NCBI GenBank assembly: GCA_019137255.1
Contig: WPDH01000027.1
Coordinates: 558,001-622,000, forward strand
Source of the DNA: Corinectria fuckeliana
Taxonomy: Eukaryota; Ascomycota; Sordariomycetes; Hypocreales; Nectriaceae
DNA length: 64,000 nt
Direction: 5' to 3'
The notes under the pieces are model-generated. The model did not search any database and was not told the DNA's origin. It saw nothing but the letters and a program-made list of their open reading frames with translations. This document shows positions 49,210 through 58,856 of the stretch, piece after piece; positions within the stretch are counted from its first letter, which is position 1, and every line of letters starts with the position of its first letter. The position numbers and the translations under genes are program-made.

Positions 49210-50906
49210 TCAGAACCACTCACCGCCTAGCCAGCGGTTGAAGAAGTCAATAGACGACTCGGGCTGGTCCATGGGTACCATGTGGCCGGCGCCATAAATT
49301 TGCATAAAGGTGAAGTTGCCGCTAGACTTGACCTTGCCGTACTCCTCAGACTTGTCATCGACTTTGAGGGACTTGATGTCGGCCTTGACGAAACCCTTCT
49401 GGCCGGGCCACTCAAGCTCGTTGGTCCAGGCCTGGTTGCCGAGCCAGTTGCAGATGAAATCAGCGTCACCAGCGTAGATAAGGACGGGAATCTTCTCCAG
49501 GACACCGGGCACAACATGGTGGTAGGGCTGCATCCAGTCACCGGCAAAGAGGAAGTTGCGGTTGATGTCCATGTTGCAGCTGTCGTAGCTGCTGACCTCA
49601 GCGCCGAGAGCCTCCTTGACATGGTCCTGGTTAAGGTAGTCCGTGATGTAGCCCAGACCAGAGTAGCACAGGTTGTTGCTATCCTCGCAGTTGCCTCGGA
49701 TGTCGTAGACATTGCGGCCAGTGCGCTGGTAGGGACCCATCATGGCGTTATTGCAGTAGATGCTGGCGGGCACACAAGACCAGGAGCTGCCGGACTCATA
49801 GCAGTTCTTAATGAGAGACTGGCAGCGGGGCAGAGCGTTGTCCATGGATTGGCACTCGCCTTCGCTCAGGACAGAGGGGTAGCCACCCTCACCGCAAGCC
49901 ATGGGTCGGTAGTAGGCATACTGGGTGTAGCCATCAGTAAGACCGTTACCAATCAGCACACTCTGGAGGTTGATATTTCGGTTCTCGTGTGAAAGAATCT
50001 CCGACGCAAAAACGGGGATGTAGTGGCCAGCGTACGACTCTCCGGCAATGTGGAAGTCCTGCTTGGCGTACTCGGGGAACTGCTTGAAGAAGAGAGTGAG
50101 GAGGGCGTAAATGTCCTTGCCAGCAGCAACGGTGTCGCTCACAGAGCCACCGCTGTAAGAGTAGCCGACGTTGACGGGCTGGTCGAGGAAGATGACGGAA
50201 GCGTTGTTGTTCCATGACGAGGGGTTTCGGACAATCTCGAGCTTCTTGTTGATCGAGGCAGGGCCCAGCTCAAGGAACAGGCCGGTCAGAGAGGAGCAAC
50301 CAGGGCCGCCGTTGAGCCACAGGACAACAGGGTCGTTGGCGGGATCGTTGCGCGACTCGAAGAACCCTTGAGATGGTCAGGAAAAGCTATCGGCACGTCT
50401 GTTTGGATGAACTTACAGTAGAAGAGATGCTTGTCCTCCTCATCGTCATCGAGATAGCCACTGTACTGCTTGGTGTCATCGACGCCCAGGCTCTTGGGGT
50501 CGACCTTCTTGGTGCGCAGCTTGTAGTTCTCGAGCTTGCCACCAAGCTCACGGTGGGGCTCGCCATCCTTCTCAGTCCAAAGGGACTGGACGTCGGCGCC
50601 CTTGAGGATGTGGTCCCAGTGGCTATCAGGCCTGCGGACAGTCGGCTTGGGCTTGGGGCCTTGCGCCTGCTTCTTGAAGGCCTCGACGGCTTCGGGGACG
50701 AGCATGGAGACCTCGTCCCAGACGGCCTTGGCCTCGGAGGTGATCTCGCCGAGGATCTCCTCGAGGGGCTTAGTCCAGTCAGCCATCTTGTTAAGGTCGA
50801 AGTCAACGACGGGCTTGTTAGAGTCGCCACCCATGACCTTCTGGTCCTGGAAGCCGACCGCCGACGAGGCGGCGCCCAGCACGAGGGCGGAAGTTGACAA
50901 GCGCAT
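49210..50906 (-). CDS. cpyA: carboxypeptidase Y (vacuolar serine carboxypeptidase, S10)
   Basis: Exons 50417-50906 and 49210-50366 are joined across a 50-nt intron (AAG acceptor) and give 548 residues. The ATG at 50906 begins a signal peptide (MRLSTSALVLGAASSAVG), followed by a charged propeptide to about residue 130. The mature enzyme has WLNGGPGCSSLTGL, the catalytic serine Ser274 in GESYAGH, the aspartate segment AGDADFICNWLGN (about 463-475) and His525 in GAGHMVPMDQP. CPY is made as a zymogen, sorted to the vacuole and removes C-terminal residues from peptides. Cys residues in GECQSM, KNCYES, SWSCVP and IYCNN match the disulphide-rich lid of the family. Several NxS/T sites are present. 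The symbol follows Aspergillus usage; identity is very secure. Confidence 0.96.
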
Positions 50907-52053
50907 GATTGCTAACTGCGCCAAAAGATGTTCTGGTGGCGATAGTAGTGCCGACGATGGATGCGATGATAATTATCTGGTCCGGGGAGATGGACGCGGA
51001 TGAGGGAGGTGTGAGAGAGGAAGGAGAGAGAAGCGAGAACGGCGGGCGTGGAAGCGACGTAATATGGGAAGGTGCCGTGCTCCGAAACTGGGGAGGAGCT
51101 GCCCAGCAACCTACCGCACTGGGAAGTCTGGTACCTGCTGGGGCATCGGGAGGCAGCATGACCCAATCAGCCCCCGTGCCGCCCCCGCGTTAGCGCTAGC
51201 GGCAGAGCGACTTCAGGCAGGAACTGGCTAGGCCTATGTGCTCCACACCCATTTGATAACGTGACGCATATCTGCACTGACCTTGATGAGTCGACGATAA
51301 GCGCCGAGTCAGGTACAGGCGTCATTCCTAAGCAGCCTTTACGCACACATTGTCCCCTCAGCTTCACGATGCAGAACAGTGATGGGAATAGCCAACGTCG
51401 CTTGATGTCTCCTACTAGATCTATCGCTCTGTCATCCCAGTCAACTCCAGCGTCTGTGGCTACGTGGCAGCGGATCAACCGGGACCAGATCCACGCCATG
51501 ACATGACGTAAGGGAGCAGGGTGCCTCGGTTGCTGGCGTGGTTGAGAGCTACAGTACCTATCTGCATGAGTTATCTGCATTCTGTGATAACGAAACAACC
51601 ACTTGCGTCTTGGTTGCGACCTGATCGATGAGCTCCAGCCAGATCCCACTCTTCATACGTGGACGTACATACTGTAAGCTAGTAGAAATGCGGATTGCTT
51701 GAACGGGCATGCCCTGGATGAGACGGCTCGTGTCTCGAATGTGTTGTCCGAGTAGCCGGTTGCATAATCAAGCATAAGTCTCAGTCTTAAACAGCATTGC
51801 TTCGCCCAACCCCGGAGACTCGCAGCGTCAGCAAGTCCCCACATTCGCGGCCACGCAGGACCAAGAACTGTGGAAATGACCAGATGGGCCTTGTCCACAC
51901 CGCATCGATTTCTTGCCCCGGAGGATAACTTACACCCAAAGAAGAATTAATCTGACGCTGCTAGACTAGGACGTAGTTAGAAACCCAAATTCAGACACTA
52001 CTATGGAATTTGAGTAGCTTAGACGTGGTCACGACTTGGGCACCATCGTATTA
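50907..52053. other. intergenic region upstream of carboxypeptidase Y
   Basis: I see no gene. The part next to 50907 is the carboxypeptidase promoter and leader. Confidence 0.55.
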
Positions 52054-52301
52054 GAGTCCTGTTATTCAGGCTGTATATATTTTTACTCCGTTGTATATCA
52101 TGTGCCTACGGCGACTTTCGCTTTCTATTTCTCATCTTTTTTTCTTAATTACAGTCTCACTATCAGTAAAGGTAGAGTAGTTAGGACATCAGCTCACCAG
52201 GGTATCAGGGCCATCAGGGCCATCAAAAGCAAGTGACATAGCAGAGAAAGATGGGTTTACAGCCCGAACAGATGGTTGTTATAGCCCGAATAGCAAGACT
52301 C
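52054..52301. mobile_element. MITE-like element, copy 2 (248 bp)
   Basis: The left end GAGTCCTGTTATTCAGGCTGTA (52054-52075) and the inverse of the right end, GAGTCTTGCTATTCGGGCTATA (52280-52301), match at 18 of 22 positions. All four differences are transitions. It has the same orientation and block order as copy 1 and no coding capacity. A short tandem of GGGCCATCA units lies inside. No clear target-site duplication is visible. Confidence 0.75.
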
Positions 52302-52947
52302 GATTTATAAGTGTTCGTAAACTTAGAATGGCGAAGTCTGCTGAGATCATGTCTTCACTCCCGCCTGTCAAAGCTAATACAAGCAGTAAAGTCCGAGAAT
52401 GACAGTTTTGTAACGGGGTTTTATCGCTGGCAGCATGACTATTTCCGGACTCAGGGGTTAGTCTGGTCATAGTCTTCTCGGTCAATCAATGACCACCATG
52501 TCATGATGTCGTGTGTAATCTGTCTCCATAAACAAGATGTCGTTTCAACCTCGTCTCACTAGGCAGCATAGCATCGTTAACCCTGATAAAACAACAAGCA
52601 AGACAGCCGTCTGAATATTTGAACAACCTAGCCAAGAGCCATAAATTCATGGACCGGAGAGGTGGGCAGAGCTTCCCAAACGGCGGACCAGTGAGTGACT
52701 CAATGACGAAGGTTCCAGTTTTCCGATCCCAGGTCGGGACGAGCGGGGCATTGTGCAGATGGCGGGGTCGGAAGAACGAAAAAAGTCCAGTCGCTAACAA
52801 TTCTTCCCATCCCAACTTCACGACCAGACGACCAGACGACCCAAGCCAGCCGCATTGTCTTATTTATTTGTCTTACTTCTTGTCCTTCCTTTGCTTCTTT
52901 CCCTCCGCCGCAGCACAGCAGCTGCAACCCGCACACACCTGCCCACC
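52302..52947. other. promoter-side region upstream of SDO1
   Basis: I see no gene. The last ~100 bp before 52948 is a C/T-rich leader ending in a CCACCATG start context. Confidence 0.55.
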
Positions 52948-53874
52948 ATGTCCCGCATCAACCAACCCTCCAACCAGATCAAGCTGACCAACGTGTCGCT
53001 CGTCCGCCTCAAGAAGAGCAAGAAGCGCTTCGAGCTGGCCTGCTACAAGAACAAGCTCCTCGAGTGGCGCTCCGGCATCGAGACGGACCTCGACAACGTC
53101 CTGCAGATCCCCAGCGTCTTTCTCAACGTCTCCAAGGGCCAGACGGCGCCCCGCGAGGACCTCGACAAGGCCTTCGGCAAGGGCAAGGCCACCGACGACA
53201 TTATCCTCGAGATCCTCAAAAAGGGCGAGATGCAGGTCGGCGAGAAGGAAAGGGCCGCGCAGCTTGAGCGCGTCCACACTGAGGTGGTCAGCATCGTCGC
53301 CAGCAAGCTCGTCGACCCCCGCACAAAGCGCGTCTACACCTCCGGAATGATTGAGAAGGCCCTCGAAATGCTGAGCTCCCAGGCCCACGGCACCGCCGAC
53401 AAGCACGCTACCGGCAGCGCAACGGGGACGCCTGCTACGGGTGACGACGGCGAGGCCAAACCCCGGGTAAAGGAACACCACTGGACCGGCGTCGTTACGA
53501 CCAAGAGCTCAAAGAGCCAGGCTCTGGAGGCCATGAAGGCCCTCATTGCCCATCAGCCCATCCCCGTTGCGCGAGCGCGCATGAGGCTGCGAATCACATG
53601 CGCAACGAACGTCCTCAAGCAGGCTGTCAAGGGAGGTGCCAAGGGTGCTGCTAAGGATGACGACGGAGAGCACAAGGCACCCGGAACAGTGAAGGACATA
53701 ATCCTGGGCTATGTGGAGCAAGTTGAGAGCCAGGATGTGGTGGGCTCCGAGTGGGAAGTAGTAGGATTCGTCGAGCCTGGAGCATTAAAGGCCCTGTCCG
53801 ACTTCGTCGGAAACGAGACCAAAGGCCAAGGACGAGTAGAGGTCCTGGACATGGCTGTGACCCACGAAGACTAG
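52948..53874 (+). CDS. SDO1: ribosome maturation protein Sdo1/SBDS
   Basis: A single exon encodes 308 residues. The N-terminal FYSH domain is recognisable (NQIKLTNVSLVRLKKSKKRFELACYKNKLLEWRSG, then DLDNVLQIPSVFLNVSKGQTA), with AFGKGKATDDIILEILKKGEMQVGEKER close to the family consensus. Domain II follows (LERVHTEVVSIVASKLVDPRTKRVYTSGMIEKAL). SBDS proteins act with the GTPase Efl1 to release Tif6/eIF6 from pre-60S particles in the cytoplasm. The protein is longer than yeast Sdo1 (250) because of a low-complexity insert (SQAHGTADKHATGSATGTPATG) before domain III and a Lys/Asp-rich loop. The start lies in a strong CCACCATG context. It is convergent with RPS18. Confidence 0.95.
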   Translation: MSRINQPSNQIKLTNVSLVRLKKSKKRFELACYKNKLLEWRSGIETDLDNVLQIPSVFLNVSKGQTAPREDLDKAFGKGKATDDIILEILKKGEMQVGEKERAAQLERVHTEVVSIVASKLVDPRTKRVYTSGMIEKALEMLSSQAHGTADKHATGSATGTPATGDDGEAKPRVKEHHWTGVVTTKSSKSQALEAMKALIAHQPIPVARARMRLRITCATNVLKQAVKGGAKGAAKDDDGEHKAPGTVKDIILGYVEQVESQDVVGSEWEVVGFVEPGALKALSDFVGNETKGQGRVEVLDMAVTHED

Positions 53875-54175
53875 AATGATGAAAACCAAGATACCCTTGT
53901 GCTATATATACTCTTCCTCGTATCCTCAATGGGACGCAAGTCCACCTTTGCCGAGTCAAATCGTTCATCGTCAAAAAGTCACAGAATGTTTCAAGGGAAT
54001 CCTTATATCGATGCTCATGAGCGCTTGTAGTTTTTTAATGCTTTTGATTCGTGACTCTGACCTAGAGTACAGCCCTAGCTGCATATGCCGGAAAACAATC
54101 CTCCCGAAAAGCTCAGAAAAGATGGAGAAACCAGCCGTCACGCCTGTCCACCCAATACCAACACCGTCTTTATAT
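53875..54175. other. 3' spacer between SDO1 and RPS18
   Basis: About 300 bp between convergent stop codons; I see only 3' UTR-like sequence. Confidence 0.6.
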
Positions 54176-54836
54176 TTAACCACCCTTCTTCTTGGAGACA
54201 CCGACGGTTCGGCCACGGCGACCGGTGGTCTTGGTGTGCTGACCACGGACACGGAGGCCCCAGTAGTGTCGGAGACCACGGTGGGCGCGGATCTTCTTGA
54301 GACGCTCGAGATCGTCACGGAGCTTGGAGTCGACACCGTTGGCCAGAATGTGCGAGTCCTTGCCGTCAACAATATCACGCTGTCGGTTCAGGAACCACGT
54401 AGGGATCTTGTACTGGGTAGGGTTCTGGATGATGGTGACAATTCGCTCGAGCTCTTCGGAGGTGAGCTCACCGGCGCTGCAAGTGCTGTCAGTATGCGTC
54501 GTCCTCGCTTGCGATGCCTTCAGGTCCCATACCGCTTGTTCAGGTCGACATCGGCCTTCTTGCAGACCAAGTTGGAGTATCGGCGACCGACACCCTTGAT
54601 CTTGGTCAGGGCGTACATGACCTTCTGCTTTCCGTCGACATTGGTGTTGAGAAGACGGAGAATCTACCCGCTGTCAGTTTCTTGGATGGAATTCCTCGTG
54701 GTGATCGATCCAGGGATCGCGACACCTGGCGGGTGCATGCCATCGCAGCGATGGTGACAGCGATGTCGAGGACGCATCGACGAAGAGGGTGACTTACGAA
54801 CTGGAAGTTCGACTTCTCTCCCGTTACGAGCGACAT
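54176..54836 (-). CDS. RPS18: 40S ribosomal protein S18 (uS13)
   Basis: Three exons, 54798-54836, 54533-54663 and 54176-54476, give 156 residues, the usual fungal length. Exon 1 encodes MSLVTGEKSNFQF. Exon 2 begins ILRLLNTNVDGKQKVMYALTKIKGVGRRYSN, the uS13 helix-turn-helix region, and exon 3 ends in HRGLRHYWGLRVRGQHTKTTGRRGRTVGVSKKKGG. The protein sits in the head of the small subunit near the P site and the intersubunit bridge. Intron 1 (134 nt) is longer than intron 2 (56 nt), which is common for an early intron in fungal ribosomal protein genes. Confidence 0.97.
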
Positions 54837-55897
54837 GATGGGCAACTTCGATCGGTCGTTGCCGTGTGCTCGTTGAGATTCGATGTTCACGGTTTGAAGG
54901 TAAGAAGGCGGAGATTTCGTAGCCCTCGCTTAAGGTGGTGAATTTTCGAGCCTGTGGGGTCGTGAGTAGGGCAAGAATGGTGCGCGCTAATTCGCAATAG
55001 CGCACGTGATGAGCTTGCTGACTACGACAGACCGTGTCGGGCATAGTCTACTGTGTCATTTATACTGTGTTTCTCGCACTCATTGGAAGAGTCTAGATAT
55101 CCATGTTTGTGAGCTTTCAATTCGCAGCGTCAAGCAGTCGATAATGTCATTGCCAGCTGCATCGTCACCCTTGATATTTCAAATTCTGTTAATTTCGGAG
55201 TTAGAAGTCATTTAGCTAGTGTGAGCCTGTAAGGTTCTCTGGTTCAGCACTGTCGGCACACAACCAAAACATTCCAAGCACAGTGTGTGGTACTAGCCCC
55301 TGTCTACTCTACAGACGCCTCAAAATTTTACCTACGTGGGCTTCCTAACTCCTCTCTCCCTCCCTCCAATGTGCCACATGTATACCCAGTCCGAGGCCGT
55401 ACGAGCACCAGCGGGCTGCGGCCTCTCACCTCTCCATCCAGAGCCTTCTACAATGATCACGCGTTCTTGCTATGGTAGGTCTTCGCTCAAACGTGACGTA
55501 TTCGAGGCCCAATTGCTTCGTCGTCTTTTGCCATTGCTCGATCAGCCCAGTTGCAACGACTGATCTTGAGCCGGATGCCCGTACATTGTGCAGGCACAAG
55601 ACAAGAACAACAATTGACAACTTTTTTTGAGTACGGAGTCTTTGGTGTTACACCAAGTGAAGACTTCCGTAATTTATCTGTTGTTACATTCTGTACACTC
55701 CTTTCCGGCGAATTGTGTACCCTTTCTGCCACCCATTATTACCTGCTGTTAGAAGAATGTATCGCCAGTAGATCCCCCAGATACTAAAGCCATTGCCAAG
55801 TCCAGCCGTTGAACTCTGATGCCTGAGCAATGCGTATCCTTCCTAATCGTTCATAGACCGAGGCTGGTGGTCTCTCGTTTGTCTTACGCCTGGGCTG
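54837..55897. other. intergenic region
   Basis: No gene is supported. It holds the RPS18 promoter and the 3' flank of the next minus-strand gene. Confidence 0.55.
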
Positions 55898-56971
55898 TCA
55901 ATCACTCTTCGGAAAACCCATTTTCCTCCTGCATGTCGTTAGTTCTGAATTTGGATGGGTTGTCTCCATGTTTCTCACCTCCTTGGGTTTCTTCAGCTGA
56001 GTTGAAAGAAGTTCTGCTAAATTGGCCCGGTCCGTCTCAATCGTGAGATTGGCGGTCTTAGTCTGAGCATGGTGGACCGAAACTTCCTGCAGCCCCCGGA
56101 GGCTCATGAGCTCATCCAACCCTAGGACATCTGTGATTCGGATCGTTCGGTATGTGAGGGGGAAGAAGGACTTCATGAGGTCGCTTCGCTCACTCAGGTG
56201 GGCAAGGGTTGATTTGGAAATGCTGAGCGCTAGACCGTCTAGTCTCGTACACTCAGACAGTTTTTTGAACGACGCCGCAGATTCTGGGCCACACCAATGC
56301 ACCTTGATGTAGCGGACATTATGGAGGAGCTGTACGTTTTTCTCGAGATGGCTCCGCATCTCGCAACAGCACCGAAAGCGGACGCTTTTCTTGCGGAAGA
56401 AGATGCGAAAGAACTCGTGGCTGAGCGCCGGTCCGAGAAGAGATGGCAGCGCCTTCATATGGGGAGTCTGAAAGAAGAGGTCTCGCTCGATCTTGGGGCA
56501 GTTGCAGGCGATGCTCTTGTCCGCAACTTTGATTCCCTTTGCCCGGAAGACGTTGTCAATCATGAGGTCCATGATTGCTTCTCGAATCTCCAGGGGCAGT
56601 CGCATGAACGGGAAGCTGTGGGCCGGAATCGGTCGGTCTGGGGACGAGGTGTTAGTTCGAAGGTGCATCTCCAACGTGGCTAGGCACGTACCTGCGATCT
56701 CGAGGATCTCCGTACACATCTCGATGATGTCGACACACGTCTTGAGCTCGTCAGGCTGCCTTTTGATCATGTCGGCGCATTTCGAGATGGTGTTGGCAAT
56801 GGCAGCCCGTCGCTTTGGGCTCAGGCGAACGAGGCGGCCCAGCTCGGTTGCATCGATGCTCCCGGTGTAATGCCTGTCGAGTGCTTGCAGGAGGGTCTGG
56901 ATGTTCCTTGACAGCCCGTATCTTGCGGGCACTGCCTTGGCCTTCAGAACGTACCACGACTTTGATGACAT
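55898..56971 (-). CDS. fungal orphan with 2EXR/F-box-like LPLEIR core
   Basis: Exons 56692-56971 and 55898-56637 give 339 residues from the ATG at 56971 (MSSKSWYVLK). The 54-nt intron has strong signals (GCAG|GTACGT, CTAACAC branch site, CCCCAG); because 54 is divisible by three, the unspliced frame is also open. The N-terminal 90 residues look helical (TLLQALDRHY to VDIIEMCTEILEIA). After the junction, HSFPFMRLPLEIREAIMDLMI resembles the 2EXR/F-box-like motif common in large fungal families. The following part (FQTPHMKALPSLLGPALSHEFFRIFF, VRYIKVHW) resembles those orphan proteins too. I assign no biochemical function. Confidence 0.75.
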   Translation of the reverse strand: MSSKSWYVLKAKAVPARYGLSRNIQTLLQALDRHYTGSIDATELGRLVRLSPKRRAAIANTISKCADMIKRQPDELKTCVDIIEMCTEILEIAGTCLATLEMHLRTNTSSPDRPIPAHSFPFMRLPLEIREAIMDLMIDNVFRAKGIKVADKSIACNCPKIERDLFFQTPHMKALPSLLGPALSHEFFRIFFRKKSVRFRCCCEMRSHLEKNVQLLHNVRYIKVHWCGPESAASFKKLSECTRLDGLALSISKSTLAHLSERSDLMKSFFPLTYRTIRITDVLGLDELMSLRGLQEVSVHHAQTKTANLTIETDRANLAELLSTQLKKPKEVRNMETTHPNSELTTCRRKMGFPKSD

Positions 56972-58358
56972 CTTTTCGCGGTGGCGGGAGTTTCGATGGC
57001 GATGACGAGAAAGGCGTGGGCACGGCGGTTGCTGTTCATTGTAGGTCCGAGGACCTTTGATAGAGCTCCCTAAACGAGAAGGTGTCAATCAAGTACCTCA
57101 GGCATTCACCTTGAGGTCCGACAGCCAGCTCAACAATTAGGAAGTGCTCTGAATCAGTGTGTTGCATGCAACGGTCGCAGCAGGAGCGCTGAGCCTGCTG
57201 CACCTTCCTCCGATTCTGAGTTGCAGCCAGCGCCGTCAGCGCCGTCATGGAAAGAAAACATGGCGACTCGAAAAGCTACGAGCGATGCTATTCACGTGCA
57301 TTAAAGGTCGGTTGTGTAGTAGGGTAAGGCCAACTGCCTTTCTCTCGCTCCGGTTGTTGCGTGACCGCCGTCGGAGAGGTATCTGACGCCATCATAGCCT
57401 CCAAACGGATAGCATATGTGCTTTGACAAAGAGAGAGATCAACCGTTAATCATTCGCGCGGTGCCACGCCTAGTTCAGCATATACTTTACAAGGCTGAGA
57501 CGTGCATGTCTATTAGCCTTCAAATGGAGGAACTATAATCGGATGCAAAACGCCAAGACGATCTAGACCGGCATCAGGCTGGCTATTAGTGCGGCCGTTG
57601 TACCATCATAGTTTTGTGGAAAGCTTCTTTGTCACAGGAGTTCGAAGGTCAAATGGAAGAAGCATGGAAGGTGGAAACCTCGCGGTCTAGATTGTCTAGA
57701 TTGTATCAACTGAACGCCGCCATCTGGTCCCTTTGCCCAGCTCATGAGCCCATGAGCCCATGCTATGTATCCCTTATGTCCAAGACCGTAGAACCAAATC
57801 CCTTCATATTCATGTCCCGTTTTACCAATCAATTCAATCAATAAATTTAATGTCCCCTCTCGCCTGCGCGGCCTTGGTCGATGAATGTTCCATCGTCCCT
57901 GCGATGGAACGACCAAAGCGCTCTGGTTTGACGGTCGCCGTCGTAGATATGAGGTGGTATCTAAAATAGTTGTAATGGGAGTGAGGATCAACGCCAAGAT
58001 CCCACTTCCCCCGTTTTTGTTCTAAGGCGCTGCACGACGTCCCTCGACACCTTTTCGGGTGACAGGCGCTCCGGCAGTTACCGAAATGGCGTGTACCGAG
58101 AAATGAGTATGTCGCTCCTCGTCGGCAAAAGTACGCTGGTTGGCTGGGTGTTGCGCTGGAGTACAATATCGTACTACCGTGTGTACGCCCGAGTAGTGGG
58201 TGGTTGGTGATTGGTGTGTGAAGCCGGCGTGGCGAGTCTTGTTGTGCGTTGATGTGTGTGTGTGTGTGTGTATTTGGTGGCAGCGTTCTAGACTCCCGAA
58301 ACCGAAACCGCACTATTTATCGAGAGCTGGCGTCGTCGAGAATCAATGTTCTGCTCAC
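56972..58358. other. intergenic region
   Basis: No gene is supported. A (GT)n microsatellite lies at about 58254-58271. Confidence 0.55.
58254..58271 (+). repeat. GT dinucleotide repeat
   Basis: A (GT)n tract of about nine units lies about 100 bp beyond the stop codon of the short basic protein gene. Confidence 0.75.
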
Positions 58359-58856
58359 TCAGCGGCAGACTTGCCCATAAGGGAATGTCTGAGACACGTG
58401 GGAGTCTTGGGACGACGAGGAGCGATCGCTGTCGCCGTGGGGGTCGTAGTCGGCGATGCTGGGTGCTCGGGTGCAGCAGGGGCTGATGCCAATGAAGCTG
58501 TCGTCCTCGATCTGGTCCGGCCGTGATGCGCCGAAGGTCCAGGTGAATTGCGATAGCATCTCTTGGTGTCGCAGGTTCTGCTCGGTGAGGGGCTTCTCGC
58601 TCGGGTGGACGATGCGCTTCTTGGTCTTGTCCTTGTTCTTGCGTTCCTTGGCGGGCTCCTTGGTCTTGTTGCCCGTTCCCCATCCCTTGTTCGATCCCCA
58701 AGTCCAGGTCCGCGTTAGTCGCGGCGCTGATCCCTTGGATGATATGGAGGTCTTGTTTGATGAAGTTGCGGTGTTGGTGTTTGAGTCCAGCTGGGAAGAG
58801 CTGTCGGATTCGTCGGAGCGGCGCAGGGCGCGGCGGAAGGATTCTCGAATAGCCAT
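58359..58856 (-). CDS. short basic fungal protein of unknown function
   Basis: A single exon encodes 165 residues. The N-terminus (MAIRESFRRALRRSDES) is a short basic amphipathic helix. A Ser/Thr/Asn stretch and a Lys-rich patch (KTKEPAKERKNKDKTKKR) follow. The most protein-like block is HPSEKPLTEQNLRHQEMLSQFTWTFGASRPDQIEDDSFIGISPCCTRAPSI, which looks selected across ascomycetes but which I cannot tie to a named family. The tail is Ser/Asp-rich. The basic helix could bind a membrane; that is inference. Confidence 0.7.
   Translation of the reverse strand: MAIRESFRRALRRSDESDSSSQLDSNTNTATSSNKTSISSKGSAPRLTRTWTWGSNKGWGTGNKTKEPAKERKNKDKTKKRIVHPSEKPLTEQNLRHQEMLSQFTWTFGASRPDQIEDDSFIGISPCCTRAPSIADYDPHGDSDRSSSSQDSHVSQTFPYGQVCR

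Noticed and set aside
49282..49992. 236-codon plus-strand open frame opposite carboxypeptidase Y
   Set aside because: It is antisense to a certain gene and arises from codon bias; the same holds for 50373-50897 and for 52873-53481 opposite SDO1.
56638..56691. Reading the orphan gene through without its intron
   Set aside because: The 54-nt segment keeps the frame, but it has a GTACGT donor, CTAAC branch site and CAG acceptor, and its removal brings the two family-like parts together.
58254..58271. CRISPR-like or other array
   Set aside because: This and the other short repeats are simple microsatellites; no spaced direct-repeat array occurs in the window.
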